43,046 nt of DNA from Beijerinckiaceae bacterium (GTDB taxonomy: Bacteria; Pseudomonadota; Alphaproteobacteria; Rhizobiales; Beijerinckiaceae). The stretch spans positions 1 through 43,046 of the forward strand of contig SCSF01000003.1 in the NCBI GenBank assembly GCA_004298435.1, written 5' to 3'. The first letter of the stretch is position 1, and the number at the start of each line of letters is the position of its first letter. This document shows positions 1 through 7,385 of this stretch, piece after piece. Position numbers and translations under genes: made by a program. Under the pieces are notes generated by a model. It saw nothing but the letters and a program-made list of their open reading frames with translations. It searched no databases and had not been told where the DNA came from.

Positions 1-18
1 GTTCAGACTTAGAGCCGT

Positions 19-1236
19 TTACGCCGCAGATTTTACCTGCCGCGCCTTAAGAGTTCGAACAGACCTTTCAAAAGCTCTCTCGAACAAGGCCAGATCCTCG
101 GCCTCCGAATTCCACCCGAGACTCACCCGGATCGCGCCCTGCGCCAGATCAGCCGGTATACCCATGGCCTCCAGAACATGCGAGCGCTTCACCTTGCCGG
201 ATGAGCACGCGGAGCCGGATGACACCGCAACGCCTTCCAGATCGAGAGACATCAGAAGGACCTGTGCCTCAATCGACGGAACGGCGAAATTGCTCGTATT
301 CGGCAAACGCTGAGCCCGCGTCCCGAAAAAAATCGCACCGGGCGCGACCTCGGCTATGCGCCGCTCCACGCCATCACGCCAGTCCGCCAAACGCGAGCCG
401 AGGCTTTCGAGTTCGCCAACTGCCGCTGTCATCGCCGCCGCAAAGCCCATAACCGCCGCGACATTCTCCGTGCCAGCCCGCAGGCCGCGTTCCTGACCGC
501 CGCCGCGCAACATCATGGATCTTATGTGATAGCCGCCGGGCGCAAAACAAAGAGCCCCGATGCCTTTGGGACCGCCAAATTTATGCGCCGAGATTGCCAG
601 AACATCGACACTCAAAGCTGCAAAATCACAGGCAATCCGGCCGGCCGCCTGAACCGCATCGCAGACGACTGCTCCACCCGCCTCGTGGACGAGAGCGGCA
701 GCAGCGTTGACCGGCTGAACGACGCCCGTTTCATTGTTCGCCGCCTGCAAAGCCAGCAGGGTGCGGCTTCCGGCGTGCCGCGCCAGCGCAGATGCGAGCG
801 CATCGAGATCGATTACGCCATCGGCTGTCAGCGGCAGAACCTCGACGGCGTCCGCAGGGAACCTGTGGCCTGAAAGAACGCAGGCATGCTCGCCGCCGCC
901 GACCAGAAGCCGCTCAAACGGCGCAGATGGGCGGCCGATTTCGAGCGCCGGCGTCAAGGCGAGGTTGAGCGCCTCCGTCGCACCGGAAGTGAAAACGACG
1001 TTCTTCGCAGCGGTTCCGATCAGAGAGGCAATCTCGGCGCGGGCGGCCTCAAGCCTGGCGTGGGCAACGCGCCCCTCGGCATGGACCGAAGAGGCATTCC
1101 CCCAAAGATCCAGACCGGCGTTGATAGCGGCGCGCGCTTCCGGACGCAGCGGCGTCGTCGCATTATGGTCAAGATAGGCGCGCGTCTGCACCGCTAAACG
1201 TCCCGTTCCCAATCGTTCCTTCGCCGCCACCAACAA
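19..1236 (-). CDS. Cysteine desulfurase, NifS/IscS family
   Basis: PLP-dependent enzyme that removes sulfur from cysteine as a persulfide for Fe-S cluster assembly in the cytoplasm. The 405-aa product starts its conserved fold at YLDHNATTP (about residues 21-29). It carries the PLP-binding lysine in SAHKFGGPKG (K219) and the persulfide cysteine in SSGSACSSG (C344). The length fits group I (NifS/IscS-like) desulfurases. A GTG 15 codons downstream (1191), just before QTRAYLDHN, is a plausible alternative start. In Hyphomicrobiales such a gene usually opens the sufBCDS operon; here the downstream genes lie outside the window, so membership is inferred. The upstream region has an Irr/ICE-like palindrome, which suggests iron-responsive control. 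The function is secure; the choice between names iscS, nifS and sufS is not. Confidence 0.93.
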   Translation of the reverse strand: MLVAAKERLGTGRLAVQTRAYLDHNATTPLRPEARAAINAGLDLWGNASSVHAEGRVAHARLEAARAEIASLIGTAAKNVVFTSGATEALNLALTPALEIGRPSAPFERLLVGGGEHACVLSGHRFPADAVEVLPLTADGVIDLDALASALARHAGSRTLLALQAANNETGVVQPVNAAAALVHEAGGAVVCDAVQAAGRIACDFAALSVDVLAISAHKFGGPKGIGALCFAPGGYHIRSMMLRGGGQERGLRAGTENVAAVMGFAAAMTAAVGELESLGSRLADWRDGVERRIAEVAPGAIFFGTRAQRLPNTSNFAVPSIEAQVLLMSLDLEGVAVSSGSACSSGKVKRSHVLEAMGIPADLAQGAIRVSLGWNSEAEDLALFERAFERSVRTLKARQVKSAA

Positions 1237-1333
1237 TGCAGCGTCAAAATACTTGCATTCGCAACCAGCGAACGTGCTAGATGACTGCCGCCATGCAAAT
1301 CAGCGCCGGAGCGCAGTAGCACGTTTGGCCTAG

Positions 1334-1394
1334 GTCATGTTGACACATGTCACAGTTGACACGGGTCAAGCTGACGCAAGTCATGCCGACAAAA
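1334..1394. promoter_or_regulatory. Array of three tandem TGAC-N4-GTCA palindromes (candidate operator)
   Basis: Perfect TGAC-N4-GTCA palindromes lie at 1341-1352, 1357-1368 and 1372-1383, spaced 16 and 15 bp. Flanking half sites are GTCA at 1334 and CGAC at 1387. Equivalently there are four degenerate direct repeats of about 15 bp starting GTCA. The regular phasing of about 1.5 helical turns suggests cooperative binding of a dimeric regulator. The regulator is unknown. Confidence 0.5.
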
Positions 1395-1416
1395 GCGATG
1401 CCGGGACTAGCATGCT

Positions 1417-1433
1417 GCTAGAATTATTCTAAG
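1417..1433. promoter_or_regulatory. Irr/ICE-box-like palindrome upstream of cysteine desulfurase
   Basis: TAGAATTATTCTA at 1419-1431 is a perfect palindrome. It matches the core of the alphaproteobacterial iron control element (TTAGAA-N3-TTCTAA) bound by the heme-responsive regulator Irr, with one mismatch in the outer arm. suf operons and their leading desulfurase genes are known Irr targets. It lies about 185 bp upstream of the desulfurase start and about 200 bp upstream of the hydrolase, so which promoter it serves is uncertain. Confidence 0.6.
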
Positions 1434-1631
1434 TCTATTGTCGCGCCCGCAGTTCCGCGAGTCAAGCAATGGACCAGGAACATAAGCGCGCATGTAAGGC
1501 GCCGAAATGCCTGCCGGGGTTGCGAAGCCAGGCACCGTCCAAGCCCGAAAATCATAGCGTTTCGGCCAATTCATTTCCGTTCGAATTCCGCAGAGTTCGG
1601 ACGCCAGACAGCAGGAAGCTCAGGAACGACC

Positions 1632-2321
1632 ATGCCAGAGGTCATTTTTAACGGTCCCGCCGGCCGCCTTGAAGGGCGCTTTCATCCTTCGACGCAGCGC
1701 GGCGCTCCGATCGCAATCATCTTGCATCCGCATCCGCAGTTCGGCGGAACGATGAACAATCAGATCGTCTATAATCTCTATTATGCCTTCGCCGAGCGCG
1801 GCTTTTCCGTCCTGCGCTTCAATTTCCGCGGCGTCGGCCGCAGCCAGGGCGCTTTCGACCATGGACAGGGGGAGCTTTCCGACTCCGCCGCCGCGCTCGA
1901 TTGGGTGCAGACCTTCAATCCCGATGCACGCGCCTGCTGGATCGCGGGCGTCTCCTTTGGGGCCTGGATCGGCATGCAGCTTCTGATGCGGCGGCCGGAA
2001 GTGGAAGGCTTTATCTCGGTCGCGCCGCCAGCCAACCGGTTCGATTTCTCGTTTCTTGCGCCCTGCCCGTCCTCAGGCCTGTTCGTCCATGGCGATCAGG
2101 ACCGCGTGGCGCCGCTGAAGGAAGTCACCGGCCTTATCGAAAAGCTGAAGACGCAGAAAGGCATCGCGATCGAGCATGCGGTGATCCCGGGCGCGAACCA
2201 TTTTTTCGAAAACTGCGTCGAGGCGCTGATTGGAGAAGTCGGCGTCTATCTCGACCGCAGACTTGGCAATCCGCCGAAATTGCCGACGCCGACCCGCGCC
2301 GAGCCGGCCGAAAGAGGATGA
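1632..2321 (+). CDS. Alpha/beta hydrolase (COG2945-like)
   Basis: Small serine hydrolase of 229 aa with no signal peptide, so probably cytoplasmic. The catalytic triad is readable: nucleophile Ser108 in GVSFGAW, acidic residue near 155-157 in HGDQD, and His190 in GANHFF. The HPHPQFGG segment (about 32-39) near the oxyanion hole and RFNFRGVGRS (about 62-71) are typical of the COG2945 group. Its natural substrate is unknown. It diverges from the cysteine desulfurase, an arrangement I associate with suf loci in Hyphomicrobiales. The gene ends just before a family A repeat hairpin (2328-2349) that can terminate transcription towards the convergent yidD. Confidence 0.85.
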   Translation: MPEVIFNGPAGRLEGRFHPSTQRGAPIAIILHPHPQFGGTMNNQIVYNLYYAFAERGFSVLRFNFRGVGRSQGAFDHGQGELSDSAAALDWVQTFNPDARACWIAGVSFGAWIGMQLLMRRPEVEGFISVAPPANRFDFSFLAPCPSSGLFVHGDQDRVAPLKEVTGLIEKLKTQKGIAIEHAVIPGANHFFENCVEALIGEVGVYLDRRLGNPPKLPTPTRAEPAERG

Positions 2322-2327
2322 GCATCG

Positions 2328-2397
2328 CGGTTCTGATGGTTCAGAACCGCACTCTACTTTCTTGTTTTTGATACATTATCTTCACGCGAACCGCGGA
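2328..2397 (-). repeat. Family A dispersed repeat, copy A1 (overlaps yidD 3' end)
   Basis: On the minus strand this reads as the GGTTCGCGTGAAGA module, a short A-rich linker, then the hairpin CGGTTCTGA-N4-TCAGAACCG (2328-2349). The first half of the usual element (the AGCGTTTTC end) is missing. The copy supplies the last codons and the stop codon of yidD. The 9-bp hairpin sits between convergent genes and is a candidate terminator. Confidence 0.7.
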
Positions 2398-2797
2398 TCG
2401 GAGCCGGTCGCACGGCTATATCCTCGCAGTGGAGCGGTCCCCGCCAATCGCCATAGCGCCACGGCCGGAGCCATGAGCTGCCGGCGGGCAGATGTTCCGG
2501 CACCGGATCGAAGCCATGATTGCCCCAGGGATGACAGCGGCATATCCGCGCCAGCCCCATGACGGCGCCCGGACCAAGGCCGTGACGGGCAATCGCCTCG
2601 TCCGTATATGTCGAGCAGCTTGGCAGATAGCGGCACTGACGTCCGAGCAGGAGCGAAAAGCTCAACTGATAGGCGCGGATCAGATAATGGGCGGCGCGGC
2701 GGCTCAAAAGGCCAAGATCAGGCATGGGAATACCGTTGCCGGAACTCCTCCGGCGTTGCGAACCGGCGCCGCAGTCCCCATCTAAGTGGTTGAACAT
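2354..2797 (-). CDS. yidD: YidD, membrane protein insertion efficiency factor
   Basis: Small membrane-associated protein that helps YidC insert inner-membrane proteins. The family signature is clear: RYLPSCSTYTDEAI, HGLGPG, then ARICRCHPWGNHGFDPVP. The 147-aa start used here follows the upstream scaffold gene by 11 nt and has an AGGA about 8 nt ahead. A shorter start, MPDLG at 2725, would give 123 aa but lacks a clear Shine-Dalgarno. The C-terminal tail after the DPVPE core is longer than usual. Its last residues (GSREDNVSKTRK) are encoded by a dispersed family A repeat, so the original C-terminus was probably replaced. It is co-oriented and closely linked with the IscU-like gene upstream. 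Confidence 0.92.
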   Translation of the reverse strand: MFNHLDGDCGAGSQRRRSSGNGIPMPDLGLLSRRAAHYLIRAYQLSFSLLLGRQCRYLPSCSTYTDEAIARHGLGPGAVMGLARICRCHPWGNHGFDPVPEHLPAGSSWLRPWRYGDWRGPLHCEDIAVRPAPIRGSREDNVSKTRK

Positions 2798-2808
2798 GGC
2801 CGCTGTTC

Positions 2809-3252
2809 CTATTCTGCGGCGTGGCGCGCCGATTCAATCTGATCGACGGCATCCAGCGTCGCTTCGAATGTCAGCAGGGTCGATGCGTGGCGTGCCTTAT
2901 AGTCGCGCACCGGCTCAAGCGCCGCCACCTCGGCCCATTTGCCCTGCGGCGGCGGTCCATTTTCTTTCAGCATGGCGCGCACTTCATCGCGGAGTTGCCG
3001 CAACTCGGGAGCGGTCGCACCGATGACATTGCGGGCCATAATCGAAGCGGCCGCCTGGCCCAACGCACAGGCTTTCACATCATGGGCGAAATCGACAACC
3101 TTGCCATCGCGCATCACGACATCGACGATCACGGTGGAGCCACAGAGCTTCGAATGCGCTCTGGCGGTTGCATCGGGCGCGGCCAATCGCCCCTGGCGAG
3201 GTATATTTGCGGCGAGTTCGAGTATTTTACCGTTGTAAATATCGTTCAACAT
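2809..3252 (-). CDS. IscU/NifU-like iron-sulfur cluster assembly scaffold protein
   Basis: 147-aa protein of the NifU N-terminal/IscU fold, which holds a nascent Fe-S cluster. The start MLNDIYNGKI is the usual family start; the frame stays open far upstream, but that extension is antisense to folE and hisI. Two ligand cysteines are visible, in SKLCGST (C37) and KACALGQ (C62). The third position, expected in a (K/R)xC-type motif near residue 122, reads ARHASTLL and has no cysteine. Similar two-cysteine relatives are common in Hyphomicrobiales as I recall. It may therefore bind clusters differently or act in another way. It is followed 11 nt later by yidD and diverges from folE. Confidence 0.85.
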   Translation of the reverse strand: MLNDIYNGKILELAANIPRQGRLAAPDATARAHSKLCGSTVIVDVVMRDGKVVDFAHDVKACALGQAAASIMARNVIGATAPELRQLRDEVRAMLKENGPPPQGKWAEVAALEPVRDYKARHASTLLTFEATLDAVDQIESARHAAE

Positions 3253-3360
3253 CGTCCGCGCCCTGAAACCAACCTCTGATGACTGCATCCAACATATACT
3301 ATATAGGGTTCCGAGATGGAGCGAAGGAGATCTCGCAGATTTTCTGAAGGGCTGCTGTAA

Positions 3361-3423
3361 GGTCCTCTCGGCGTTCATGCCGGCGATCCGGCTTTCACTA
3401 TTAGACATTTCAGGAGGCACCAC
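3361..3423 (+). promoter_or_regulatory. THF-II riboswitch (folE motif) candidate
   Basis: The leader just before folE folds so that its ribosome binding site is paired. GGT at 3361-3363 pairs with ACC at 3419-3421, and CCTCT at 3364-3368 pairs with GGAGG at 3413-3417, leaving one bulged C. Inside lies the hairpin GCCGG-CGAT-CCGGC (3379-3392). This position, orientation and architecture match the alphaproteobacterial folE motif, shown to be the tetrahydrofolate riboswitch THF-II. The expected effect is feedback inhibition of folE translation by THF. The family assignment is from memory of the motif, not from a covariance model. Confidence 0.72.
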
Positions 3424-4089
3424 ATGGATGACGTGGTTAAGTCCTTGTTCGAACGCCAGCCGCCGAAGGCTCCAGTGCCCAAATCCGGTACGCCGACGAT
3501 CAAAGCAGCGACGCTTGCAAGGCCGACACGCGAGGAAGCCGAAGCGGCGGTTCGCACTTTGCTCCTGTGGGCGGGGGACGACCCGAACCGCGAAGGCTTG
3601 CTGGCGACGCCTCAGCGCGTCGTCAAGGCTTACGAGGAATTCTACGCAGGCTACCGCGCCGACCCGAGCGATGTGCTCGCCCGCATTTTCGAGGAAGTTC
3701 AGGGTTACGACGATCTGGTGCTGGTGCGCGATATTCCATTCTCGTCGCATTGCGAGCATCACATGGTGCCCTTCATCGGCAAGGCTCATATCGCCTATTA
3801 CCCGAGCACTCATGGCGTTGTCGGCCTCTCCAAGCTGGCGCGGCTCGTTGATGTTTTCGCACACCGCTTGCAGACGCAGGAGGCGCTGACGGCTCAGATC
3901 GTCGATGCCATCGACCGCTATCTGCAACCGCGCGGCTGCGCCGTGATGATCGAAGCCGAACACATGTGCATGTCGATGCGCGGCGTTCTGAAACAGGGCT
4001 CGACGACAGTCACAAACCAGTTCACCGGTGTCTTCCGCGACGATCCGGCCGAACAGGTTCGCTTTCTCACGCTCGTGCGCGACAAGTAG
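3424..4089 (+). CDS. folE: GTP cyclohydrolase I
   Basis: Converts GTP to 7,8-dihydroneopterin triphosphate, the first step of folate synthesis. The 221-aa protein has the whole FolE domain from about residue 38. Zinc ligands are visible as C110 and H113 in [11 protein letters not shown] and C182 in [29 protein letters not shown] and the final FTGVFR segment are also typical. The first 35 residues are a variable extension. The start ATG has a strong AGGAGG 6 nt upstream, and that site is the one sequestered in the predicted riboswitch fold. hisI follows 37 nt after the stop, probably in the same transcript. Confidence 0.97.
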   Translation: MDDVVKSLFERQPPKAPVPKSGTPTIKAATLARPTREEAEAAVRTLLLWAGDDPNREGLLATPQRVVKAYEEFYAGYRADPSDVLARIFEEVQGYDDLVLVRDIPFSSHCEHHMVPFIGKAHIAYYPSTHGVVGLSKLARLVDVFAHRLQTQEALTAQIVDAIDRYLQPRGCAVMIEAEHMCMSMRGVLKQGSTTVTNQFTGVFRDDPAEQVRFLTLVRDK

Positions 4090-4126
4090 AGCGGCACGGA
4101 GACGTGGCACTGGAAGAACGTGGCGC

Positions 4127-4549
4127 ATGAGCGGACCGCAACACCTGCCTTTTTCGAAACCCGGCGACAAGCATGATGTCGAGGAAGGCAGCCTGTTCAC
4201 GCCACGCTTCGATGCCGATGGCCTGATTGCCTGCGTCACGCTGAATGCGCAGGACGGCGCTGTGCTGATGGTCGCCTACATGAATGCGGAATCGTTGCGG
4301 CTTACGCTCGAAACAGGCGTCGCGCATTACTGGTCGCGTTCGCGGCAAAGTCTCTGGCGCAAGGGCGACACATCCGGCCAGGTTCAAAAAGTGACTGAAA
4401 TCCGCACCGATTGCGATCAGGACGTTCTGCTTATGAAGGTCGAGCCTGGCGGCGATGGGGGCGCCTGCCACACGGGCCGCAAGACCTGCTTCTACCGGCG
4501 GCTCGTCAAGGATGCCGAAGGCATCCGTCTCGTCAAAGACGAACTCTGA
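4127..4549 (+). CDS. hisI: Phosphoribosyl-AMP cyclohydrolase
   Basis: Third step of histidine synthesis: opens the adenine ring of phosphoribosyl-AMP. The 140-aa product is the single-domain HisI form with no HisE fusion. Signature segments are [24 protein letters not shown], and the metal-binding RTDCDQD and [14 protein letters not shown] motifs. The ATG at 4127 is chosen because the family fold begins shortly after it; the frame runs upstream into folE without conservation. Linkage to folE is common in alphaproteobacteria. Confidence 0.96.
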   Translation: MSGPQHLPFSKPGDKHDVEEGSLFTPRFDADGLIACVTLNAQDGAVLMVAYMNAESLRLTLETGVAHYWSRSRQSLWRKGDTSGQVQKVTEIRTDCDQDVLLMKVEPGGDGGACHTGRKTCFYRRLVKDAEGIRLVKDEL

Positions 4550-4755
4550 GCCCTTTGGCTCTGCACTCCACAAGCAACTTTTCTGCGCCGCGGTCGTTGC
4601 AATAATATAGGCGAACGCTCTGGTCGGCCTATGCGCGTCTGCGCAAGTGCGGTTGCTGCTGGTTCGAGTTTCTCATTCTCGCGTCGTCCCATCAAATACG
4701 GTTTGCCCTGACCAGATTGTTTCGCCGGCAACGCCTCGTTCCCGGATTGCAGAGT

Positions 4756-5757
4756 ATGTTCTCTCCGAAAATACCCGAACTGGCCGCCAGCATTATCCGC
4801 AAGAACGCCAGGGATGCGCTCGACGCGGCGACGCCCGACAAGCCAAAGAAGCGCAGGCTGCGCATTGGCGTGGCGCTTGGCGCAGGCGCGGCGCGGGGAT
4901 GGTCGCATATCGGCATTCTCCAGGAATTCGCCGCGCATGACATCGTCCCCGACATCGTTGCCGGAACCTCGATCGGAGCGGTCGTCGGCGGCTGCTATGC
5001 AGCGGGGCGCCTCGATCTTCTCTCAGATTTTGCGCTGTCGCTGACCAAGCGCCGCGTCTTCGGCCTGATGGACCTTTCGCTTTCCGGCGGAGGCCTCGTT
5101 GCCGGACACAAGTTGAAAAAAGCGCTCGATGAAGCTCTCGGCAGCCTGCACATCGAAGATCTGCCGAAACGCTTTGCCGCCGTCACGACTGAAATCAAAA
5201 CCGGCCACGAAGTCTGGCTGCGGCGCGGCAATCTCGTCGAAGCCATCCGCGCTTCCTATGCCATACCCGGCATTTTCGAACCGGTGCAGATCGATGGGCG
5301 CTGGTTTTTCGATGGCGCGCTGGTCAATCCGGTGCCCGTGACGATCTGCCGTGCGCTCGGGGCTGATAGGGTGATCGCCGTCAACGTTATGAGCGATCAT
5401 GCGAGCCGCGGCACAATCATCGACGACAGTCTCGGCCGCGAGGGTGCTTTCGACTGGGATCGGCAACAGACGGCAAAAGACGAAGGATCCTCTTCCAGCG
5501 CGCCCAATATCGCAACGATCATGCTGGACGCTTTCAACATCGCGCAGGATCGGATTTCGCGTTCGCGGCTCGCTGGCGATCCGCCGGATGTGCTCATCAA
5601 TGCGCGAAATTCGCACGTCGGCCTGTTCGATTTCCACCGCGCCGAGGAACTGATCGAGATCGGTCGCGACGCGGCGCGGCGCAGCCTTGACGATCTCTCC
5701 GAATATCGCGACCTCTCTGCCCGCACCGCCACAGACACCGTGCAATCGGCAGCCTGA
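4756..5757 (+). CDS. Patatin-like phospholipase family protein (RssA-like)
   Basis: Serine lipid acyl hydrolase with a Ser-Asp dyad. From the ATG at 4756 (333 aa) the oxyanion-hole motif GAGAARG lies at about 42-48, the nucleophile Ser72 is in GTSIG, and Asp186 is in DGALVNPVP. The order and spacing fit the RssA group. A TTG 13 codons upstream is also possible, but neither start has a strong Shine-Dalgarno. The C-terminal third (after about 230) is less conserved. No signal peptide is seen. The substrate and role are unknown; membrane lipid turnover is a guess. Confidence 0.88.
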   Translation: MFSPKIPELAASIIRKNARDALDAATPDKPKKRRLRIGVALGAGAARGWSHIGILQEFAAHDIVPDIVAGTSIGAVVGGCYAAGRLDLLSDFALSLTKRRVFGLMDLSLSGGGLVAGHKLKKALDEALGSLHIEDLPKRFAAVTTEIKTGHEVWLRRGNLVEAIRASYAIPGIFEPVQIDGRWFFDGALVNPVPVTICRALGADRVIAVNVMSDHASRGTIIDDSLGREGAFDWDRQQTAKDEGSSSSAPNIATIMLDAFNIAQDRISRSRLAGDPPDVLINARNSHVGLFDFHRAEELIEIGRDAARRSLDDLSEYRDLSARTATDTVQSAA

Positions 5758-5778
5758 CCTTCGCCGTCGAGGCTCTTA

Positions 5779-5824
5779 CGCGAACCAGAGGTTCGCGGTC
5801 CGGACCGCGGGCCTCCCGGCCCGC
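5779..5824. terminator. Two hairpins in the convergent patatin/CBS gap
   Basis: CGCGAACC-aga-GGTTCGCG (5779-5797) and GCGGGCC-tccc-GGCCCGC (5807-5824) are perfect stems in the 95-bp gap between convergent genes. Neither has a long T-run. They are plausible bidirectional terminators. Confidence 0.5.
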
Positions 5825-5852
5825 AACCGTACCTGCGCAATGCCGGACCAAC

Positions 5853-6284
5853 TCACACCGAGGCGATATATTCGCGCATCGCCGACTGCTCGCGTTCCAT
5901 CTCTTCGAGCCGGAACTTGACCGCGTCACCAATCGAAACAATCCCCGCGAGCTGGCCGTCTTTGACGACCGGCAAATGACGGAAACGTCCCGCAGTCATC
6001 TTTTCGACGGTGGCCAGCACGGTGTCTTCTTCCGAGGCTGTGATAACCCTCGTCGTCATATAAATCGATACGGCGTCGTTGAGCCCGTCTCCGCCGCGGG
6101 TCGCCACAGCCCGCACGATGTCACGTTCGGAGAGAATGCCGAGTACGCGGCCTTGAACATCGGCGATGACGACAGCGCCGATATTGCGCGCCGTAAGAAG
6201 ATTGGCGACTTCCCGCAAAGTGCGGTGCGGCTGCGTGGTTGCGACCTCGCGGCCTTTTTTTGCCAGGATCCGCGCGACTGTCAT
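5853..6284 (-). CDS. CBS-domain pair protein
   Basis: A 143-aa protein made almost entirely of two CBS domains (about 8-60 and 73-130), which bind adenine nucleotides such as AMP, ATP or SAM as regulatory ligands. GILSERDIVRAVA and GIVSIGDAVKFRLEEM mark the ends of the two repeats. Stand-alone CBS pairs of this length are widespread in alphaproteobacteria and no partner protein is encoded nearby. It is cytoplasmic, with no catalytic domain. The ligand cannot be told from sequence. Confidence 0.92.
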   Translation of the reverse strand: MTVARILAKKGREVATTQPHRTLREVANLLTARNIGAVVIADVQGRVLGILSERDIVRAVATRGGDGLNDAVSIYMTTRVITASEEDTVLATVEKMTAGRFRHLPVVKDGQLAGIVSIGDAVKFRLEEMEREQSAMREYIASV

Positions 6285-6509
6285 GTCAAGCTCTCCTTGT
6301 CCGCTGCTTTACCCAAACGCTGCTGCTCGCCGCTGGTTTCAACGGCGAAGACATAGAGAATGCCTTGCTTCCGCAAACGGCGCAAGAACATGATTGAATG
6401 CTGCGTATGCTTTGAAGCTACGTTATGAGGTCGCTTGTATTCGCATTTTGGCATGCCATGCTTCGAGGCATTGCACCGCGCCTGATCGCAATTAGAAGTT
6501 TATTCGAAA

Positions 6510-7346
6510 TCAAGCGGCTTCGTTGTCTAATAAAAAATCTGGCGCGGGCGGATCAAACCAGCGGAATGCCAGAAGACCAATTACAAAGCCGCCGATATGC
6601 GCCTGCCATGCGATCGTTGCACCTGCGAAGCCCGCAAGTTGCGGCGCAAGACCGAAGAGCAGATTGGCAAAGAACCAGGCGAACAAAAACGCCATTGCGG
6701 GACGGCTGGTGACGATCGAACGCAGCGGCAATGCCGGCTGCCAGTAGACGGGTATACGTCCGTTCAAATCCGGACTTTCCGTTCTTTCCCCCACTGGCAC
6801 AAAGGGCTGGAAGACGAAACGCACCGCCGCCGCCATCAGCCCTGAAACAACGGCTGACGCGCCGATCACCGGCTGCAAATCGGCCATATGCGCAACGTAA
6901 TGCGCGAGCGCGCCAGCGACAGCAGTGAAAAGGCAAAAGAGAAGAAATCGCGAGACGCCGAAGCGGCGCGCGACGGGTGTGCCGAAAGCGACCAGCCAGA
7001 GACAGTTGAACCCGACATGCAGAAAGCTCGCATGAAGAAACGCATAGGTGATTGGCGTCCACCAGAGCGGTCGTCCATTGCCGAGAAAGAAACGCGCGAC
7101 TTCACCATAGGCCGCGCCGCGCGTTTGCGCTGCATCGAGGCTGGCGGCAATCGCCGAAGGATCGAATGCAACGGTGAAGCGGCCAGGAACGAAAGAAAAC
7201 TCGCGCAGCAGCGTGACGTTCAAGTCTGGCCAGTAGTCCTGCACGGCATAGATGCCGAAAAGGACGACTACGGCCGCGAGCACGACGGCAGGAAGATTGA
7301 AGATCGGTTCTCTGTGTGTCCGCACGCGATCCCTTCCGTCTTCCAT
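6510..7346 (-). CDS. Rhomboid family intramembrane serine protease
   Basis: Integral membrane protease of 278 aa with about six transmembrane segments. The catalytic serine is in IGASAVVSG (Ser164) and the histidine in WQAHIGGFVIG (His250). HVGFNCLWL supplies the conserved loop H and N. The usual GASG is GASA here. It lies 39 bp downstream of prfB in the same direction and may be co-transcribed. The substrate is unknown. Confidence 0.9.
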   Translation of the reverse strand: MEDGRDRVRTHREPIFNLPAVVLAAVVVLFGIYAVQDYWPDLNVTLLREFSFVPGRFTVAFDPSAIAASLDAAQTRGAAYGEVARFFLGNGRPLWWTPITYAFLHASFLHVGFNCLWLVAFGTPVARRFGVSRFLLFCLFTAVAGALAHYVAHMADLQPVIGASAVVSGLMAAAVRFVFQPFVPVGERTESPDLNGRIPVYWQPALPLRSIVTSRPAMAFLFAWFFANLLFGLAPQLAGFAGATIAWQAHIGGFVIGLLAFRWFDPPAPDFLLDNEAA

Positions 7347-7385
7347 TGCACCGTCATCGCGAGAGGGCAGCAGAACTGACCACGG

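Larger units (their letters stand above)
1237..1631. promoter_or_regulatory. Divergent control region between cysteine desulfurase and alpha/beta hydrolase genes
   Basis: This 395-bp gene-free stretch separates two divergent genes and must hold both promoters. It contains a TTGC-ATTC-GCAA dyad (1253-1264), an array of TGAC-N4-GTCA palindromes (1334-1394), and an ICE-box-like palindrome (1419-1431). The last 180 bases before the hydrolase show no clear gene; a short open frame there lacks any recognisable feature. Confidence 0.6.

Noticed and set aside
1331-1394. CRISPR-like short direct repeats
   Set aside because: Units are only about 15 bp, degenerate and without spacers. They are better read as overlapping palindromic operator sites.
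3253-4239. Long upstream extension of the minus-strand scaffold frame (total 476 aa)
   Set aside because: The extra 329 residues are antisense to folE and hisI. The protein family starts at MLNDIYNGK, so the extension is a by-product of high GC content.
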